A DNA stretch of 64,000 nt, from positions 17,915,036 through 17,979,035 of the forward strand of contig NC_066850.1 of NCBI RefSeq assembly GCF_001640805.2, written 5' to 3'. How positions within the stretch are numbered: the first letter of the stretch is position 1; every line of letters starts with the position of its first letter. Positions 23,396 to 36,290 of this stretch are shown one piece after another. The notes beneath the pieces are model-generated. The model saw only the letters and a list, made by a program, of their open reading frames with translations. It ran no database searches and was not told the origin of the DNA. The translations under genes and the position numbers were made by a program. The DNA is from Lates calcarifer (Eukaryota > Chordata > Actinopteri > Centropomidae).

Positions 23396-25870
23396 ATGGT
23401 TAATTACAGTGTGTGTGTATGTGCATGTGAACTCATATGGCAGCACTTGTTTCTTGTACAGTTTGTTTCATGTGTTTGACTGTATTTGATTATGCTGATG
23501 TTTTGGGGTTCTTATTGCTGTGTGGTATGTCGGTGCATGCTTCACTGATTCAGTTTCTACATTTTACTCGTACTTCTATTTTGTATTTATGTTGCCCTTG
23601 TTACGTATTTTCTCACATGTATGCCTATATGTTTTATATTTTGTCTTTCAGGCCATTGAGTGTCACATAAATAAAAATTGCCATGATCCTTTGCCTTGCA
23701 CATATGTACACTAATTACATGTATTATGCCTGAGTACCTGTAAAATGTTGTAACAGCACATTGTTTCTGTCCAGCACCTAAGCTACAATACAGTTTATAG
23801 GTACTGCCTGCATACACCCCTGACAGAGGTGCTCACCAACTCTCTGTTGTGGTGAATGTTGGTACAATAACTATTTGTAACAAGTCAATACCATAAAGCA
23901 AAAAGTGTCAAAGTCAACACATAAATAATTACCTCATAAAATTAGACTGCGGTTTTACAATAAAATACAAAAAAGAATATGTAGAGGGTGTCTCATTTGT
24001 GAACTCAGTGTCCTCACATATGCGTGTGTAATTCAATTCAAGAAGAGAAGAAGAAGAGGAGAGAGAGACGGAAGAGGGAAGATAAGAGAGAGAGTGAAAA
24101 CATTGTGAATTGTAAATGAACCTTAAAGAACAAGAGATAACAGCAGAGATGACATATTCCCTGCCAACATGCACATAATACTATCAGGCACACATGTGTC
24201 GCTTTGTCAGAGAGGTATTATTGAATCAAAGCGATGAGTAAATAATGTTCTGTAGTGGACAGGCTGGCTCTAAAGGTTTCCATGACTAAAACATCACCTC
24301 AGAAACACACAGCCGATCAATGTTTCAAACACACCTCTGCTTAGGCTGTGTGTATTTGAAATCTGAAATCTGACGCTGGGAGTTTATTAAAAAGTCTCTA
24401 AGCAACATAAGCCTTGACATCAACTCCCAGGATGAGGAAATCAGAGGTGGATGATGAGCTATTTCAGGACCAGCTGCTGTGGATTTCATCTTTTTTTTTT
24501 CCTTGACAGGTTTTGTTTTGTCAGTAAGCAGGGACTACGGAGCTACAGAGCTGCTTTCCTGACCTGATCTGAGCCATCTGAGAGTGGAAGCGACACACTG
24601 GCCCGTGAACTGCAGTGGGATGGAAAACATGTTCTCTGCACACATACTGTACACTGCTCCAGTTTCAGGTTTGGCCATATAGTAAATGTCCCACAGGACA
24701 GCACCAGTCCTCCTTCTGTCTCTCTAGAATGTGTGCAGACCACGCACAGATTTGCTTGTGTTTGATCTCGTACTGTACTGGTATGAATACGAGACAAGCA
24801 TTTGAAACGATCCATGTAAAAATAATGTTTGATATTAATATTTGAAAACTTCCAGCAGGCTCCCACTGCTTGCTCTGACACAGGTTGTTTTGTATGAGTT
24901 CTTTTTTCTGTGAATCTCTAAAAACCAAGGTGTAAATTTAGCACAAATTCTAGCATCATGACAGCCACATTCATTGTTGACATCAACTGTAATCTTGTGG
25001 CACTAAAACTACTTGGGTAACATTTCTGAAAGACAGCAGTCATGGTAAGAAATCTGGTGTTCACTGTCGGTAGGAGACAGGATGCAAATCATGGTCTGCC
25101 CGTCTCTAGTGTTCCCAGTGAATTTCTCTAGTGTTTGCTTTACTTCAAGTAGATTGTGTACTCACCTGTTTCTCTTGCGCTTAGATCACCTGCCTCCTCC
25201 ACTCACCCTCACCTTCTCCCTATCCACTCTCCTACCTAACTTCCCATTGCTGTGTTCATGTTTGCATGTTTGAATGGGTCATAATAGGCAATAAAGATGG
25301 TTGGTACCTGAGGGGATAGAATGAAAGAGGAAAAAATGCTACATGTTGACAGTGTCACTGTTAAATATTGCAGGCTTCCAAGTTACAACTACACTAACAA
25401 GATGTGGTAAAGGTCAAGGAATTGGGACAATTTTCAAATTTGAGAAGATGATTCTCAAAAAGTCAAGTGCCAGATATGCCAAAGGAAACTGGCATATCAC
25501 CTGAAAACAGTAACCACAGAGTAACTCCTGGTTAGTAACTGCTAAATATCATGCAACATGAATGCTAACACTGAAGTCTGAGTGCTGTCCTCACGTCTGT
25601 CTAACCTGATAAAATGAGCGCTGTAAATGAAAACCTGCCTCTGTCTCTTGGTGAAAAACAAACCTACAAAACAACAACACTCCATACCTACATCAACAAA
25701 CTGACCTTCAACTTGAACTTTAACAACTGCCACTCGACTGCTCTCTTTTCTGCCACTCAGCAACAAATGGACAAAGAAGCCAGGTACGATTTTCTGCTTT
25801 GACCTGGAGAAACTTTTTTTTTTTTTTTTTTTTGTCTTCACTATGTCTCTGGCACTAGGTTGATTAAATT
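23396..25870. other. Unassigned sequence
   Basis: No gene recognised. A 20-bp poly(T) run sits at 25814-25833. Open frames here are short and unsupported. Confidence 0.3.
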
Positions 25871-26110
25871 AGATTCAACTTTATTGTCATTGCACAGAAT
25901 ACAGGTACTGAGACAACAGAGCATCTGACCTGAAGTGCAAAAAGGAGTAAAGTGCAGAGTAATAGAGATGTGTAAAATAACAGTGGGGGGTAAATATGAA
26001 TACCATAACAACAATGTGAACAGTATCAACAGAATGAACAGACACTAAGATATAGAAGTTGTTGTGCAGTTGCTCTGTGTTGACGAGTGTTTCCAGGACT
26101 CCTGTCCTTA
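25871..26110. repeat. Dispersed fish repeat ('attcaactttattgtcat' type)
   Basis: GATTCAACTTTATTGTCATT followed by GACCTGAAGTGCAAAAAG and AGTAAAGTGCAGAG is a widespread fish interspersed repeat pattern. Family name and exact ends not determined. Confidence 0.45.
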
Positions 26111-26197
26111 GACTAAAGTAGATTCAACTGTGTAAATGAGCGTACAGGTGTGACTGGAGTTTTAGCTGTGAACTACATGTATGCTTCAGTTTTTCAG

Positions 26198-26371
26198 GCA
26201 CTTAGACAAATGTCATCTGCTGCTTCCTATTATGGGGCACAGCAGTTCAACCTTGCTTTATTACAGCTGCAGCAAACTGTGCAGGGCCTCAGAGATGCCC
26301 TCTGCTCTGCCATCAGTCAGATTAAGACTCTGAAGGAGGACAACAAGGCTCTGAAGGAGCAAGTTCACCTG
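26198..26371 (+). CDS. Candidate coiled-coil exon, unknown product
   Basis: A pyrimidine-rich acceptor (ATGCTTCAGTTTTTCAG, ending 26197) is followed by a 174-nt segment open in phase 0 (58 codons), ending at CACCTG before GTATGC. The peptide includes FNLALLQLQQTVQGL and IKTLKEDNKALKEQVHL, a clear leucine heptad coiled coil with a polar, charged C-terminal half. Both ends are phase 0. Translation runs on to a stop four codons later if the donor is not used. Downstream (26410-26880) Lys/Glu-rich broken frames, one reading ESKLREELKGKDVLL, look like more of the same ancestral protein. It may be a real exon or part of a decayed gene or retrocopy. Confidence 0.35.
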
Positions 26372-26900
26372 GTATGCTGGTAGATAATGGTTGGAGGAGG
26401 ATGGAGAGCAAGCTCAGAGAGGAGCTCAAGGGAAAAGATGTGCTCCTAAAAAAGAAGTCAAAAAAAGGAGGGCTCGCACTAAAGCATACGTTGACTGCCT
26501 GGTCCTACTCAGTGGAAAAGAAAAAGAGCTGAAGAGTAGAGACGTTAACACTTTATAGGTGAATCTGAGACAGGAAGCTGACTCTGAAAGAACAGAAAGA
26601 GCAGGAGGAGAAGAAAAGAATTGGAGAATAAAAGGATTCAAAAGAAGCAAGAGAACAAGAGTCAAAAGGAAAAAAAAAGACGGAGAACAAATACAGTGAG
26701 AAGGTGGTGAAGACCAAGAGAGGTGAAGACAGTTGTAGGAGGATGGAGACCCAGAAATTTAAAGAAAAGGAAGGGTTGCAGTAAGGCATACATCGACTGC
26801 CTGGAGTTCTGAGACAGGAGCAGGAAATGAATGACAACAAGAGAACAAGCCACAGAAGATGTTGAAGAACAAGGGTTAGCTACAGCAGAGCATCCCTCCC
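26372..26900 (+). pseudogene. Possible gene or retrocopy relic downstream of the coiled-coil exon
   Basis: Purine-rich sequence with broken, Lys/Glu-rich reading frames. Two segments echo each other: AAAGCATACGTTGACTGCCT (26479-26498) and AAGGCATACATCGACTGCCT (about 26785-26804), each shortly after a Lys-rich run. This suggests an internally duplicated coding sequence that has decayed. No known family recognised. Confidence 0.3.
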
Positions 26901-27319
26901 TCTGAAACCCCCACCCCTTTTTCCCTTTCCTGCTTTACCCTCTCCCCGCAAACTTTCCTACCCTTTCTCCTCCACCTTTTTTACCCTTCACCGTTCTCCC
27001 CAAAACAAACCCTTCATGTCTTGTGTTTGTCACGTGTGTTAAATATATGTTTTCAAATGATTTGTGTGGACATGTGTTTCGTAAACATGTCAACTCCTCA
27101 GGACAGTTACTATACATCTGTCTGTGTCTGTGCCTCTGAATATAGATACAGATCTTGGAGGTTTGGAGAAACAGAAATTTATTTTTATTAATACTCTTAA
27201 AGACAGTGGTCTGTAGTAAGACATTACATTTACTCTTACTTTTGCAGAATGCTTCTATTCTTAATTGAATACATTTGTAATAAAATGCATGTACTTTTAC
27301 TCCTATTAGACTGGACTAC
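26901..27319. other. Unassigned sequence
   Basis: C-rich then AT-rich, nothing recognised. Confidence 0.25.
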
Positions 27320-27600
27320 TTGCGTCAAGTTGGCCAAGCTTTTTTAAGTTTCACTCCCCAGTGCATCGGAAGGATTGGTGTCGCTGGGATCCACCAATTA
27401 GCAACCAGGAGGAATTTGATGGAGGGAGAATTTAAGGCGGGGGTGGCCACTTCCCTGGCCCCACATCCATACCCTGTTAGCCTCTCAAACAACACGAAAC
27501 AACAGTCATACACTGTGCTGCCTGCTCTGTCGGCCCACAACAGAGGAAATCTCAACTTTCAAGAATTCCATATCAAATCTGAGAAAACGTGATGGTACGT
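27320..27600 (+). promoter_or_regulatory. Promoter-like segment ending at a strong splice donor
   Basis: A less AT-rich island contains CCAATTAGCAACC (CCAAT-box-like, about 27395), GAATTTAAGGCGGGGGTGG (TATA-like plus GC box, about 27427-27447) and then a segment of about 150 bp ending GTGATG|GTACGT, where GT at 27595-27596 matches the donor consensus well. The ATG at 27592-27594 would be the last codon of a first exon. An open frame crosses the region but has no family match. This could be the 5' end of an unknown transcript; evidence is motif-level only. Confidence 0.25.
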
Positions 27601-27880
27601 TGGATCATATTACCTATGATAGCAATGCTAGCTAGCGAATGTCGGGCGAGTTAGCCTTCTTACTGAGCAGGTTAACATTAACTAGAATGAGGGTGGGTTT
27701 TTCTTGTTGATGTGATAATTGCATCTGAAGTTACTCACTACTTGAGTAGTTTTTTATGACTTTTTTTTTTTTACTAACTTTATTCAATTATTCACAATTA
27801 AAGTGTCTGCATAATAATTCTACTCAATGCTATATTTCCCCATATTGAGCTCATTTCTCCTGCAGTTTTTTTTTTTATTA
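27601..27880. other. Unassigned sequence
   Basis: Contains GCTAGCTAGCGAATG-type sequence, common in fish introns, and a T-run. Nothing coding. Confidence 0.25.
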
Positions 27881-28045
27881 CATTGTCATGTTTATACTGT
27901 TGTGTATATTTTTTATAACCTCATCTTGTTTTTATTTTTGCCCTTACTTGTATTTATGTCTTTCTAACTTTTTCAATCACTTATGCTGCTGCAACAATGT
28001 AAATTTCCCCACTGTGGGACTAATAAAGGATTATCTTAATTGTTG
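27881..28045 (+). mobile_element. LINE 3' tail fragment
   Basis: Ends TTTCCCCACTGTGGGACTAA then TAAAGGATTATCTTA, the standard 3' tail of a common fish LINE family. No coding part remains. Confidence 0.45.
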
Positions 28046-28736
28046 TCATCAATTAACATTGTTATCTGATACATTGGTATTATAGAAATATCAATTATAG
28101 CACTTTAAGAATTTGAACAAACATAATGAAAGATGTAGTACCACCATACCATTTGTATATTCAATAATAATAATTCATTTACGTACATTTAGTGCACATC
28201 CCTGTCTGTCTTCCTCTGTGTTATCCAGAGAAACCAACAATAACATGGGAGAAACTGAGCTCTTTTCTGTCACGTGTTCTTCTTTACTTTCACAGAGCTA
28301 GATTTTAGAAGAAAGACAGTGGGTTCTCTGTTGCTATGGAGTATCATGCAATGATGAGACAACCAGAGAGAAAGCTCTGTAAAAAAAAAAAAAATCATGG
28401 GTCAGCTCTTATTTCTAAGGAAGAAAAGCACATCTTCAGTTGTTCAGTGACCCTGTTGGCTGGCCGTGCCCTCGCAGGTAGCTGAGGAGGGGAGCAGGAC
28501 AGGGCCATTGCACAAATGTCACAGGACTGATTGGATTACATCCAGTACGAGCATGCATGCATTCATAATTGCACTCACATACAAGCACAGAGTCAGGACC
28601 CAGCAACTCAGCAGTCACCATGACAACAGCATCAGGGTCCCTGTCATGATTAAAAATGTCTAAACTGTTTTAACTCTTTGGTCGGCTTCAAGCTAAAAGG
28701 ATTCTAATCGTAGGCACACCCATGTTCACACACATG

Positions 28737-28769
<33 letters not shown>

Positions 28770-30047
28770 AACTCTCATCACAAGAAGAAGCATCTGTTCA
28801 TTTCCACTCAGAGCAAGAACCTTTGTTTACCTTTAAGTATCATCTTTATTTTGTAGAATTAAGGCAGAGTTACTCCAACATTGAAAATAGCTAAAACTTG
28901 CATTCAAATATAACTAATCTCTGGAATTGATTTTCATGGAGGGATGAGGTAAATCCATGCATATGGATATATATATGAGACTATGTCTGACTATACAGTA
29001 TGTCTGACTGAGCTAAGCTACAAAGCGAACGAACTGGGTAACTGTCCAATACCAAGCTTTTCACACTGTAGTTGTCAGTGGTGGAATTTGGGCTGCTGTA
29101 GGCAAACCCAGACATGGAGCTTCTCATGCCTTATTCTCTGCTTAAAGTGGTTAAAAGTAAGTAAATATATTCACTCAAATGCTTTGTTTCCATCTTTTAA
29201 TTACTTTACATTTCAGGGGGGAATATTGCTTGTTTTATTGTGCTACATTTATTTGACAGCTGTAGTTTCCTTCTACCTTGATGATTATTCTTTTAATGAT
29301 GATTATGTTATTAAATTTTACCCTACAAAATGATAACTTCATTGCAATGCCAATGTCAAGTGCCAGCTCTAGTTTATTTTGTGAAAAAGCTGGATTTTAT
29401 TTACTATGATGATAAAGATATTACTCAGTTGGAGCTGGGTTGAGTTTTAACGATAGCCAATCACATCCTCTTAAAGGTGAGGGGAGCTGATGCCTTATGG
29501 TCACTAAGATAAGAGTAAGCAAAACGTCTCTGAGTGCTGACAAGGTCACTGTGCAGCAATGCTGAACAAGATAAACACCAGCATGAAGACCTTCTGACAC
29601 TCATCCAGCCTTTCATATCTGGTTGGTCTAGACCTGCTGCCATGGCAACCACACAGGAGTAGTGGTGGGAGTCCTAAAGCTGTCCTGAAACAGCAGGTAA
29701 AAAAATAATCCAGTGGGTTGGACTTAAACCAGTTTATTGTTAAACTGACTTCACATAATCTTATTCCAAACCAGATGTTACATCTAAAGAGGAAGGAGTC
29801 AGACAGTATAGCATGGCCAAAAACCATCTGGGGATCATGGGACATGGGGTGCTGATCCCAGGCTCCTGTGACCATGCAGCTGGCTACATGCTTAGAACTG
29901 CAGTGGTGAAATTGGTAACACGAGCCCATATGAAGTGATTCTTACAAACACACCTCCTTATCAATATTAAAGTATTACAGCCAACTAAAGGTCTATCAGC
30001 TCATTTAAACATTAACACAATGTCCATATTGTCCAAGTTGTCCAAGT
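28046..30047. other. Unassigned sequence with a microsatellite
   Basis: Contains a (CA)n tract at about 28738-28768 and a near-perfect RFX X-box at 29636-29649 (listed separately). No gene recognised. Confidence 0.3.
29636..29649. promoter_or_regulatory. RFX X-box-like palindrome
   Basis: GCTGCCATGGCAAC differs at one base from the RFX factor palindrome GTTGCCATGGCAAC. X-boxes control ciliary genes and some enhancers. No adjacent gene start is recognised. Confidence 0.35.
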
Positions 30048-30248
30048 CTAAATTTCTGAAAACAGACTTCTAAGTCAGAGCACTCGAGCACAGTTAGAGA
30101 CTTTTCCTGGAATGTTGTCTTTGTCATTATGTGATACTGAGTGCAGACTGATGGGCAAAATGGCAGTTTTAGCCATTTATACTTAAATTAGCATCACAGT
30201 AAAGTCTGCAAAAACACAAAGGGGTCTGAATACTTTCTGAAACCACTG
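30048..30248 (+). mobile_element. Tc1-like transposon right end (truncated)
   Basis: The 3' part reads AAGG-GGTCTGAATACTTTCTGAA and ends CACTG at 30248, the classic fish Tc1-like terminal inverted repeat. The upstream TTTGTCATTATGTGATACTG and AGTGCAGACTGATGGG match the adjacent 3' noncoding region of the same elements. No transposase or left terminus is seen, so it is a solitary end. Confidence 0.65.
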
Positions 30249-33200
30249 GAAGTCTTCCTGCTGCCCCTCTGCAGTCATACGGGGGATTTTCTTTGACTGC
30301 AGCAGACATTTGGCCTTCCACAGCTTGTCTTGAATTCTGCAGTTCTTGATTTGATGGTGGAAATTTCAAGTTAGAAGCCCTTTGCTAGCCCTTTCCTGTT
30401 TTATAAGCATCAGTTATTTTCATTATTGGATTCTAAGCCTGTTACTTTAAGGGGCCCTCTGGTTGTTGAGATTTCCCTTAAGGTATGAAGAGTCACCCAC
30501 AAGTGTCTGTGTTGCATCCCAGCTCCATCACAGCTACAGGAGATAATCCCCTGCAACTCAAGCTGGTGTGTTCATCCATCAGGTCTGAGAGCCACGGGCT
30601 CATTTAGTGACTGCTGTCTTAATGAAGTCTGGTTTTGCTGTGTCTCATGTCTCTGAGGAGCAAAATTCTGTTTTAAAAATATTTATTGGCAATTTATATT
30701 TATACTGTTGTCTTCTGAGTGTGTCCTCTGCTCAGGACACACTGCCAGTGGGCATTACAGTGCTGATTCATGGTGGAGCAGCTGGTACAGCCAGAGGTGG
30801 ATATGGGGTTAGACCTTAGTACTGGAATTTTTATCAGTATCAAGTTCTTCTATCACCACCAAATGTAATTTTGATTAAACATTACATGTTGTTCAGATCT
30901 TTGTTTTAGTTTGGTTTATTTAAATGTGTTAATTTAATGAACTGCTTATTTAGTTCAACTGCAAACCTAGTTCAGCTTTGTCTTGATTATTTGATTTAAA
31001 TTTCAAACTTCCATTTCAACATAACTGATGCAGTCTATTGAGAGAATTTAGTCTTGGTTGCATTTACAGAGGTTGATCAGTTAGTTCTTCATATTAAACA
31101 TAGAAAGACATAAGGAAACACACTGGTATTAGAATCCTCAAAATCATTTGATCAAAGTTTTGATTGTGCAGACTGAAATAAAACAACTGAAAGCCACACT
31201 GTGAAGGTTGAGGTGTCTCTGACTGGTGGGAAGATCCACCGTTACACATAGTGACACTTTGCTCTCGTAAAATGTCTCCCAGCAAAAGATGAAACGGTTT
31301 CTGAGGTGATAATACTCCAGATAATGTCAAAAGTCAAAATGGTTGACAAAGTGCTAACAATTGTGTTGACTAGATTATTTACAAGATATCAAATGCTCAG
31401 GTAACAGATTCACTTTTCCACAGTGAATCTAAGCCTTTTCTTTTTTCCTCTTAAGGTCTCATCCCATCAGATTACAACAGAGAGACTGTCCACAAATACA
31501 GCTTTGGGAAAGCTGAGTGGCTCACACCTTTGTAACTACTGACAGGTCAGACAGTGGAGTTATTATACTGGCCTGTTATGGAGGCCAGAGGCCAACAGAG
31601 CATGATGAGACAGAGAGAGATGGAGTTTGTTTTGTTAAAGCAGTAGTTTTGTTTTGTCATATAATCTCTTTTTGTTCTCTTTTATTAAGGGTAGATAAAT
31701 CAGTTATTATGTCTGGTCTGTTGACACTTTTCAAGAGTTATCTATGGGATGGCAGAGTTATCTTTTCAAACCACTCCCCTCAGTCTGTGGAACAGGCCCC
31801 ATGCAGGGTTTATATTTAAATGTACTGTATTTCAGGAACCCATGCTCATGGATGCACTTTGAACTGAAAGCCTTCTTCATGATGAGTGGTGCAGAAATAA
31901 ATGTGGATCATCTCAGGAACTGTAAGACCAATCAAAATTTGAGTCGGTCGAAAAAAAAATTATTCATGTAAAGTGAGTCAGCTACAGCCTCAGTGTTTGA
32001 ACACTGATTAAAAACCCTCAAACAGTAGGTGCAGGTGGACGGACACTTGTGACCAAGGCAAACGTAGCTTCAAGCTCGACTGGCCTGATCACCACAAACA
32101 CAGCGCTATCACGGTCTCTCCCTCTGGCTATCTCCCGCCTCCTCCCTCCATCACTCTTTCACTGTCCCTCTCAAATATTTAATTTTTTGTTTTATTCATT
32201 CTTTGACACATTATTGAGCTACTGACTCAATCTGTGTTGTGACCCACCGGGAAAAGTAGGGCTCCGAAAGTTGATACAATTATTTTACATCTGACTTCCT
32301 ACTCTGAAATCCTTGATACCTGCATGACTTTGTCTGAAACTCTTCAGATATATGCAAAACAACAACAACAACAACAAAAAAATGTTTGAACTAAGCACCT
32401 CCATGGCTGAATGCACTCTAGAGGGCTGTCTGAAGGAAATGCAAATGATTTATTCACTTGGAGGATTCATGTTCTGCTGAGCTGAAACCCCCCCAAAAGA
32501 AAAGCCACTCACTCATTATCAGTGTGCGTCTTTGAAATCATCTTCTTGTTGCATGATTTAATACAAACCATGACACACACAGAGGAATGGGAATTAATTT
32601 CACTGACATGGAAACAAATAGTACGAAAACTTGTTGTAAGGGTAACATTGGAGGAATGGGGGGCACTTTTTGCATCAGAAGGGTGAAAGCACTCCTTGGT
32701 GAGAAGCGCAACTTTCCTGCTGTGTAGAACAGAGGGAGACAAAGACAAAGAAAGGGAGAATGAGACCCATGAAGCAGTGACAGCAGGTAAGGGCACTGCT
32801 GATTTAATTTGTTTTGAGCAGACAAGCAGCCTCCAACTGAATGCTATTTATAAGCAGAGGGCAAAAGATGACGTGCACACGCACCCCACACACACCTCTC
32901 CCTGTCCCAGGTAGGACCAGGACACACTCATTTTTCTGTCACCTCGACTGGGTCACAGCCTTGTTTTAGCTCTTGCTGAAAATAAAAATAAAAACACCTC
33001 CTGCAGCAGGAGTCTGACCTTTTAAGACCTATCAGATGGTTTCTGCATGCTGGCAGGACAATCACATGCAAAACTAGTCAAAGAGTTTAATTCTTAAACT
33101 TCATAGTTTAAAGAGGGGGAGGGGGGGGGGGGATTCATCCTTGGTAACTGTTGAAATAAAAGGACTCATTAATCACAAGACTCTTGCATCTTGTCCTTGT

Positions 33201-33324
33201 CACTGGTGATAATGTAGAGCTGTGCATGAGTGTTTTTTCCTTTAAGGGTCTGTTCACCCAATTTACATTAAGCTATTTTTCTGCACTGTATTTCTCTGGT
33301 TTCATGTGTCCAGGTTTGGATATA
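30249..33324. other. Mostly unique sequence
   Basis: No gene recognised. It contains (AAC)n at 32357-32377 and a G-rich tract with about 12 consecutive G near 33121. Open frames are short. Confidence 0.3.
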
Positions 33325-33568
33325 CACCGATCAGCCACAACATTAAAACCACTTGCATAATATTGTGTAGGTCCCCCTTGTGCTGATAAAACTGTTCTGA
33401 CCTGTTATAGGACATGGAAACGGGACCTCCGAGGGTGTCACAGTGGATCCTTTTGGTCCTGTGGGTTGTTATGGGGGGTGTGCTTGGTCTACAACACTGT
33501 ATTGTAAAGAGATGCTTAATGTTATTCACTTCACCTGTCAGTGGTTTTAATGTTGTGACTGATCAGTG
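33325..33568 (-). mobile_element. Tc1-derived miniature element, copy A
   Basis: Termini CACCGATCAGCCACAACATT and its near complement (ending GATCAGTG at 33568) are flanked by TA on both sides (33323-33324 and 33569-33570). At 244 bp it has no transposase motif left. Copies B (44428-44706) and C (45666-46163) share the ends; copy C shows that the parent is a Tc1-like transposon whose gene runs on the minus strand. Confidence 0.85.
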
Positions 33569-36290
33569 TATCTCTCAGTAGGCATGGGACAATAGAGAGT
33601 ATGGATTTACATCACTTGTAAAGTGACTTTACTTGGTGGGCAAAACAAACCTCCCTTAACATGGCAGTGTAGCGGTAGACGCTGTGAAACCTGGTAAAAT
33701 ATGGATTTTCAGACCAAATTAAGGAAAACTGGACTTGACAGAAATCCGTATCAGCTGCCAAACCTCAACTGGTCCACGGACATTGACATGTGGCCAGGAA
33801 TCAGGTACCCTGACATTTAAAATATTTTAACACCAGGAAAATACACAATGCAAAGCCTGAAGACATACAAAAGCCTTGATCCTTGGTCGTATTTCAAGAC
33901 GGGATTTGTTGGCGAAATTAAAGTCACGAGAACACCGATGGATATTCTGGTTGTCTGAGGACAGGTGTGTGTGTGTGTATGTGTGTGTGTGTACACACAC
34001 ATTTTGTATGCAAAGCATGCATATGAGAGATGTCAGCTTTCATCCGACTGCCTTACTGAATGTGTGTTACACATTAATGACTGAGGGGATGAAAGTTTTG
34101 CACAGCCAAGTGTTTTATTACAAACAAACCCTTCACATAGTTTCCTGAACAAACTATATGTTTCACTTATGACAACAGGGTACAAAATTAACCTATTGGC
34201 CTACCAGCCAATGTATATAACCATTTCTATATGAATCAGAGCCAGATTAGCACATTTCAAAATGTATTTATTTAATCAGCTGTTAGATTTAAACACAAAC
34301 CAAAACTAAACGTCATAGCAGATAATCAGCTGATAAAAAAATCAGTTTACAATATACAGTGTATACTGTAAAATAAATATATGTATAATTTAATTTACTT
34401 TGATATTTAAGTACAGTTAATATCAAGTTCTATTTATTTAGGTGACTTTCACTTTTACCAAAGTAATACTTTAACATGATATCTTTTACTAAAGTACTTT
34501 TTGGGTACATCAGTTACCTTAAGTTAGCTAACAAATCATGTAGAACACAAAGTTCACAATCATAGATGCTTTTTAACAAATGAAGATGAAAACGTGTTAT
34601 GATGAATATAGCTAAATGAAAGATGCTAATGTTAAGAGCTTTACTGAACTGAAGTAACGTTAGCCAACACAGTTTGTAAGTCAGATTATGATGGCTGGGA
34701 CAGAGCATCTCCAAAATTGCAGGACCTGGTATGCAGTGGTCAGTATCTACCAAAAGTGGTCCAAGGAAGGAAAACTGGTGAACTGAGGACAGATCATGTA
34801 AAAGTAAAGGCAGTTTTATTTTCGTCTCATTTCTTTTTCCAAACAAAGACTCAAACAAATCCATATTATTAAGAGTGCACACAGTACGTATGTACAGTGA
34901 GGTTCAACATTTTCAACATGTCTTGGTAAATAAATAATATAGGGCAGTTGGACCATACCCTATTAATTGTGTATAACTAAATTACATACAAAGTGTTTTT
35001 TTTATTCCTATTATTATTATTTCTGTCTTATACAGCATCACATCCATATTGCCAAAAAGTGGCACACACACTGTCCACACTCCCAGAGAGTGTCCTGAGG
35101 CCCCTTGTGAAAAACTCTGTCGTGAGTTTGCAAGTGAAAAGATTTGTACCCAGTGTTTTTTGGGTAGAAGGTGTTTTAAGATGATGGAGAGAGTGTTTCT
35201 CCTTAGATGATTTTGATTAGTTTGTGTGGAGGTTAAACCACAATGAGAGTTCATGATATAAGAAACCCAAGTGGATCATTATTTTTAATTATCCCTGCTT
35301 TTCAGTCTTCTAACTTCCATTTTTGAAAATACACATCACCATCATTACAGTAGAGACTTCTGTGTGTGTGTGTGATTTGTCATTGCCACAATGAATAATT
35401 CAGTTTCTTATTGATTGTGTGGAGGGTGTGGCAGATCAGGGCTGTTGGTGGATTTCCAGGGAGAGGGAGGGGGAGAATTTTTAAGTGTGTCGGTTTTACT
35501 TTTCCTCAGAGGAGTAAATGGCCCAATTACACTTCTCCATGTCACTGGAGACATAGCTTGTTTTCTGTGTGTATGTGTGTGTGTGTATATATATATATGT
35601 GCATCCATGCTGGATTACCCTCCTGACTGCATGCTGCTGTTTACAAGTGCATGCCTTACCGTCTCCATTGTCATGGTAAATAGAACAAATCATTTGCCAG
35701 CTGCGCAGTGTTTCTACACCAGAATATCAAACAGAGCTGAGCTTTTTGTTTGTGCTGCTTTATTTTACAAGTCACTGCATTGACCCTGGTGCAGGACTCG
35801 GTCGCCTGTATTGACTTCCTCTCACAGGCTCGTCCTCAGAGAACGAAGCTGCTGCTGGAAGCGACTTTGATCAACTGATATTGACTAGATGTAAAGCACA
35901 GGGTGCAGCACCCAGGGGGAACATGCAACTTTAGGAGTCAAAGAAATTATTATGTCTGCAGTGTTTTTCTGCCTCTCTGATTACTTCTGTTAGTTTAGAT
36001 CTAGGACAACAGCCCTGTTTTAGAAGGTGGAAGTTGAAAAGTATCAGCTGATTTTGTCATATCATGCCACCAGGCATGTCCCACATTCCTGGATAATAAT
36101 AATAATAATGAGTAAGCACATGGAGCAGCTTTTGTAGCCTGGGAGCCCTGGTGAGGTGATCTGTTGAGGTCGGCCAGGACCTCCAAGAGATCCTGGACCC
36201 CCCTCCCCCCCCAAAAAAAGTCCTGTATTGACTTTTTTTTTAAAGTATCATTTTTATTGTTTTGGGGTTTATTAATTATAGAAACATGTT
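33569..36290. other. Mostly unique sequence with simple repeats
   Basis: Contains a (GT)n/(AC)n palindromic tract (33965-34001) and (GT)n(AT)n at about 35563-35599. A possible short exon at 35828-35934 is discussed in the findings. No recognised gene. Confidence 0.3.
33965..34001. repeat. (GT)n to (AC)n self-complementary microsatellite
   Basis: A GT run with one TATG interruption passes directly into ACACACAC, so the two halves can pair. Confidence 0.85.

Noticed and set aside
29546..29929. 127-codon minus-strand open frame
   Set aside because: No recognisable motif; sits in unremarkable sequence.
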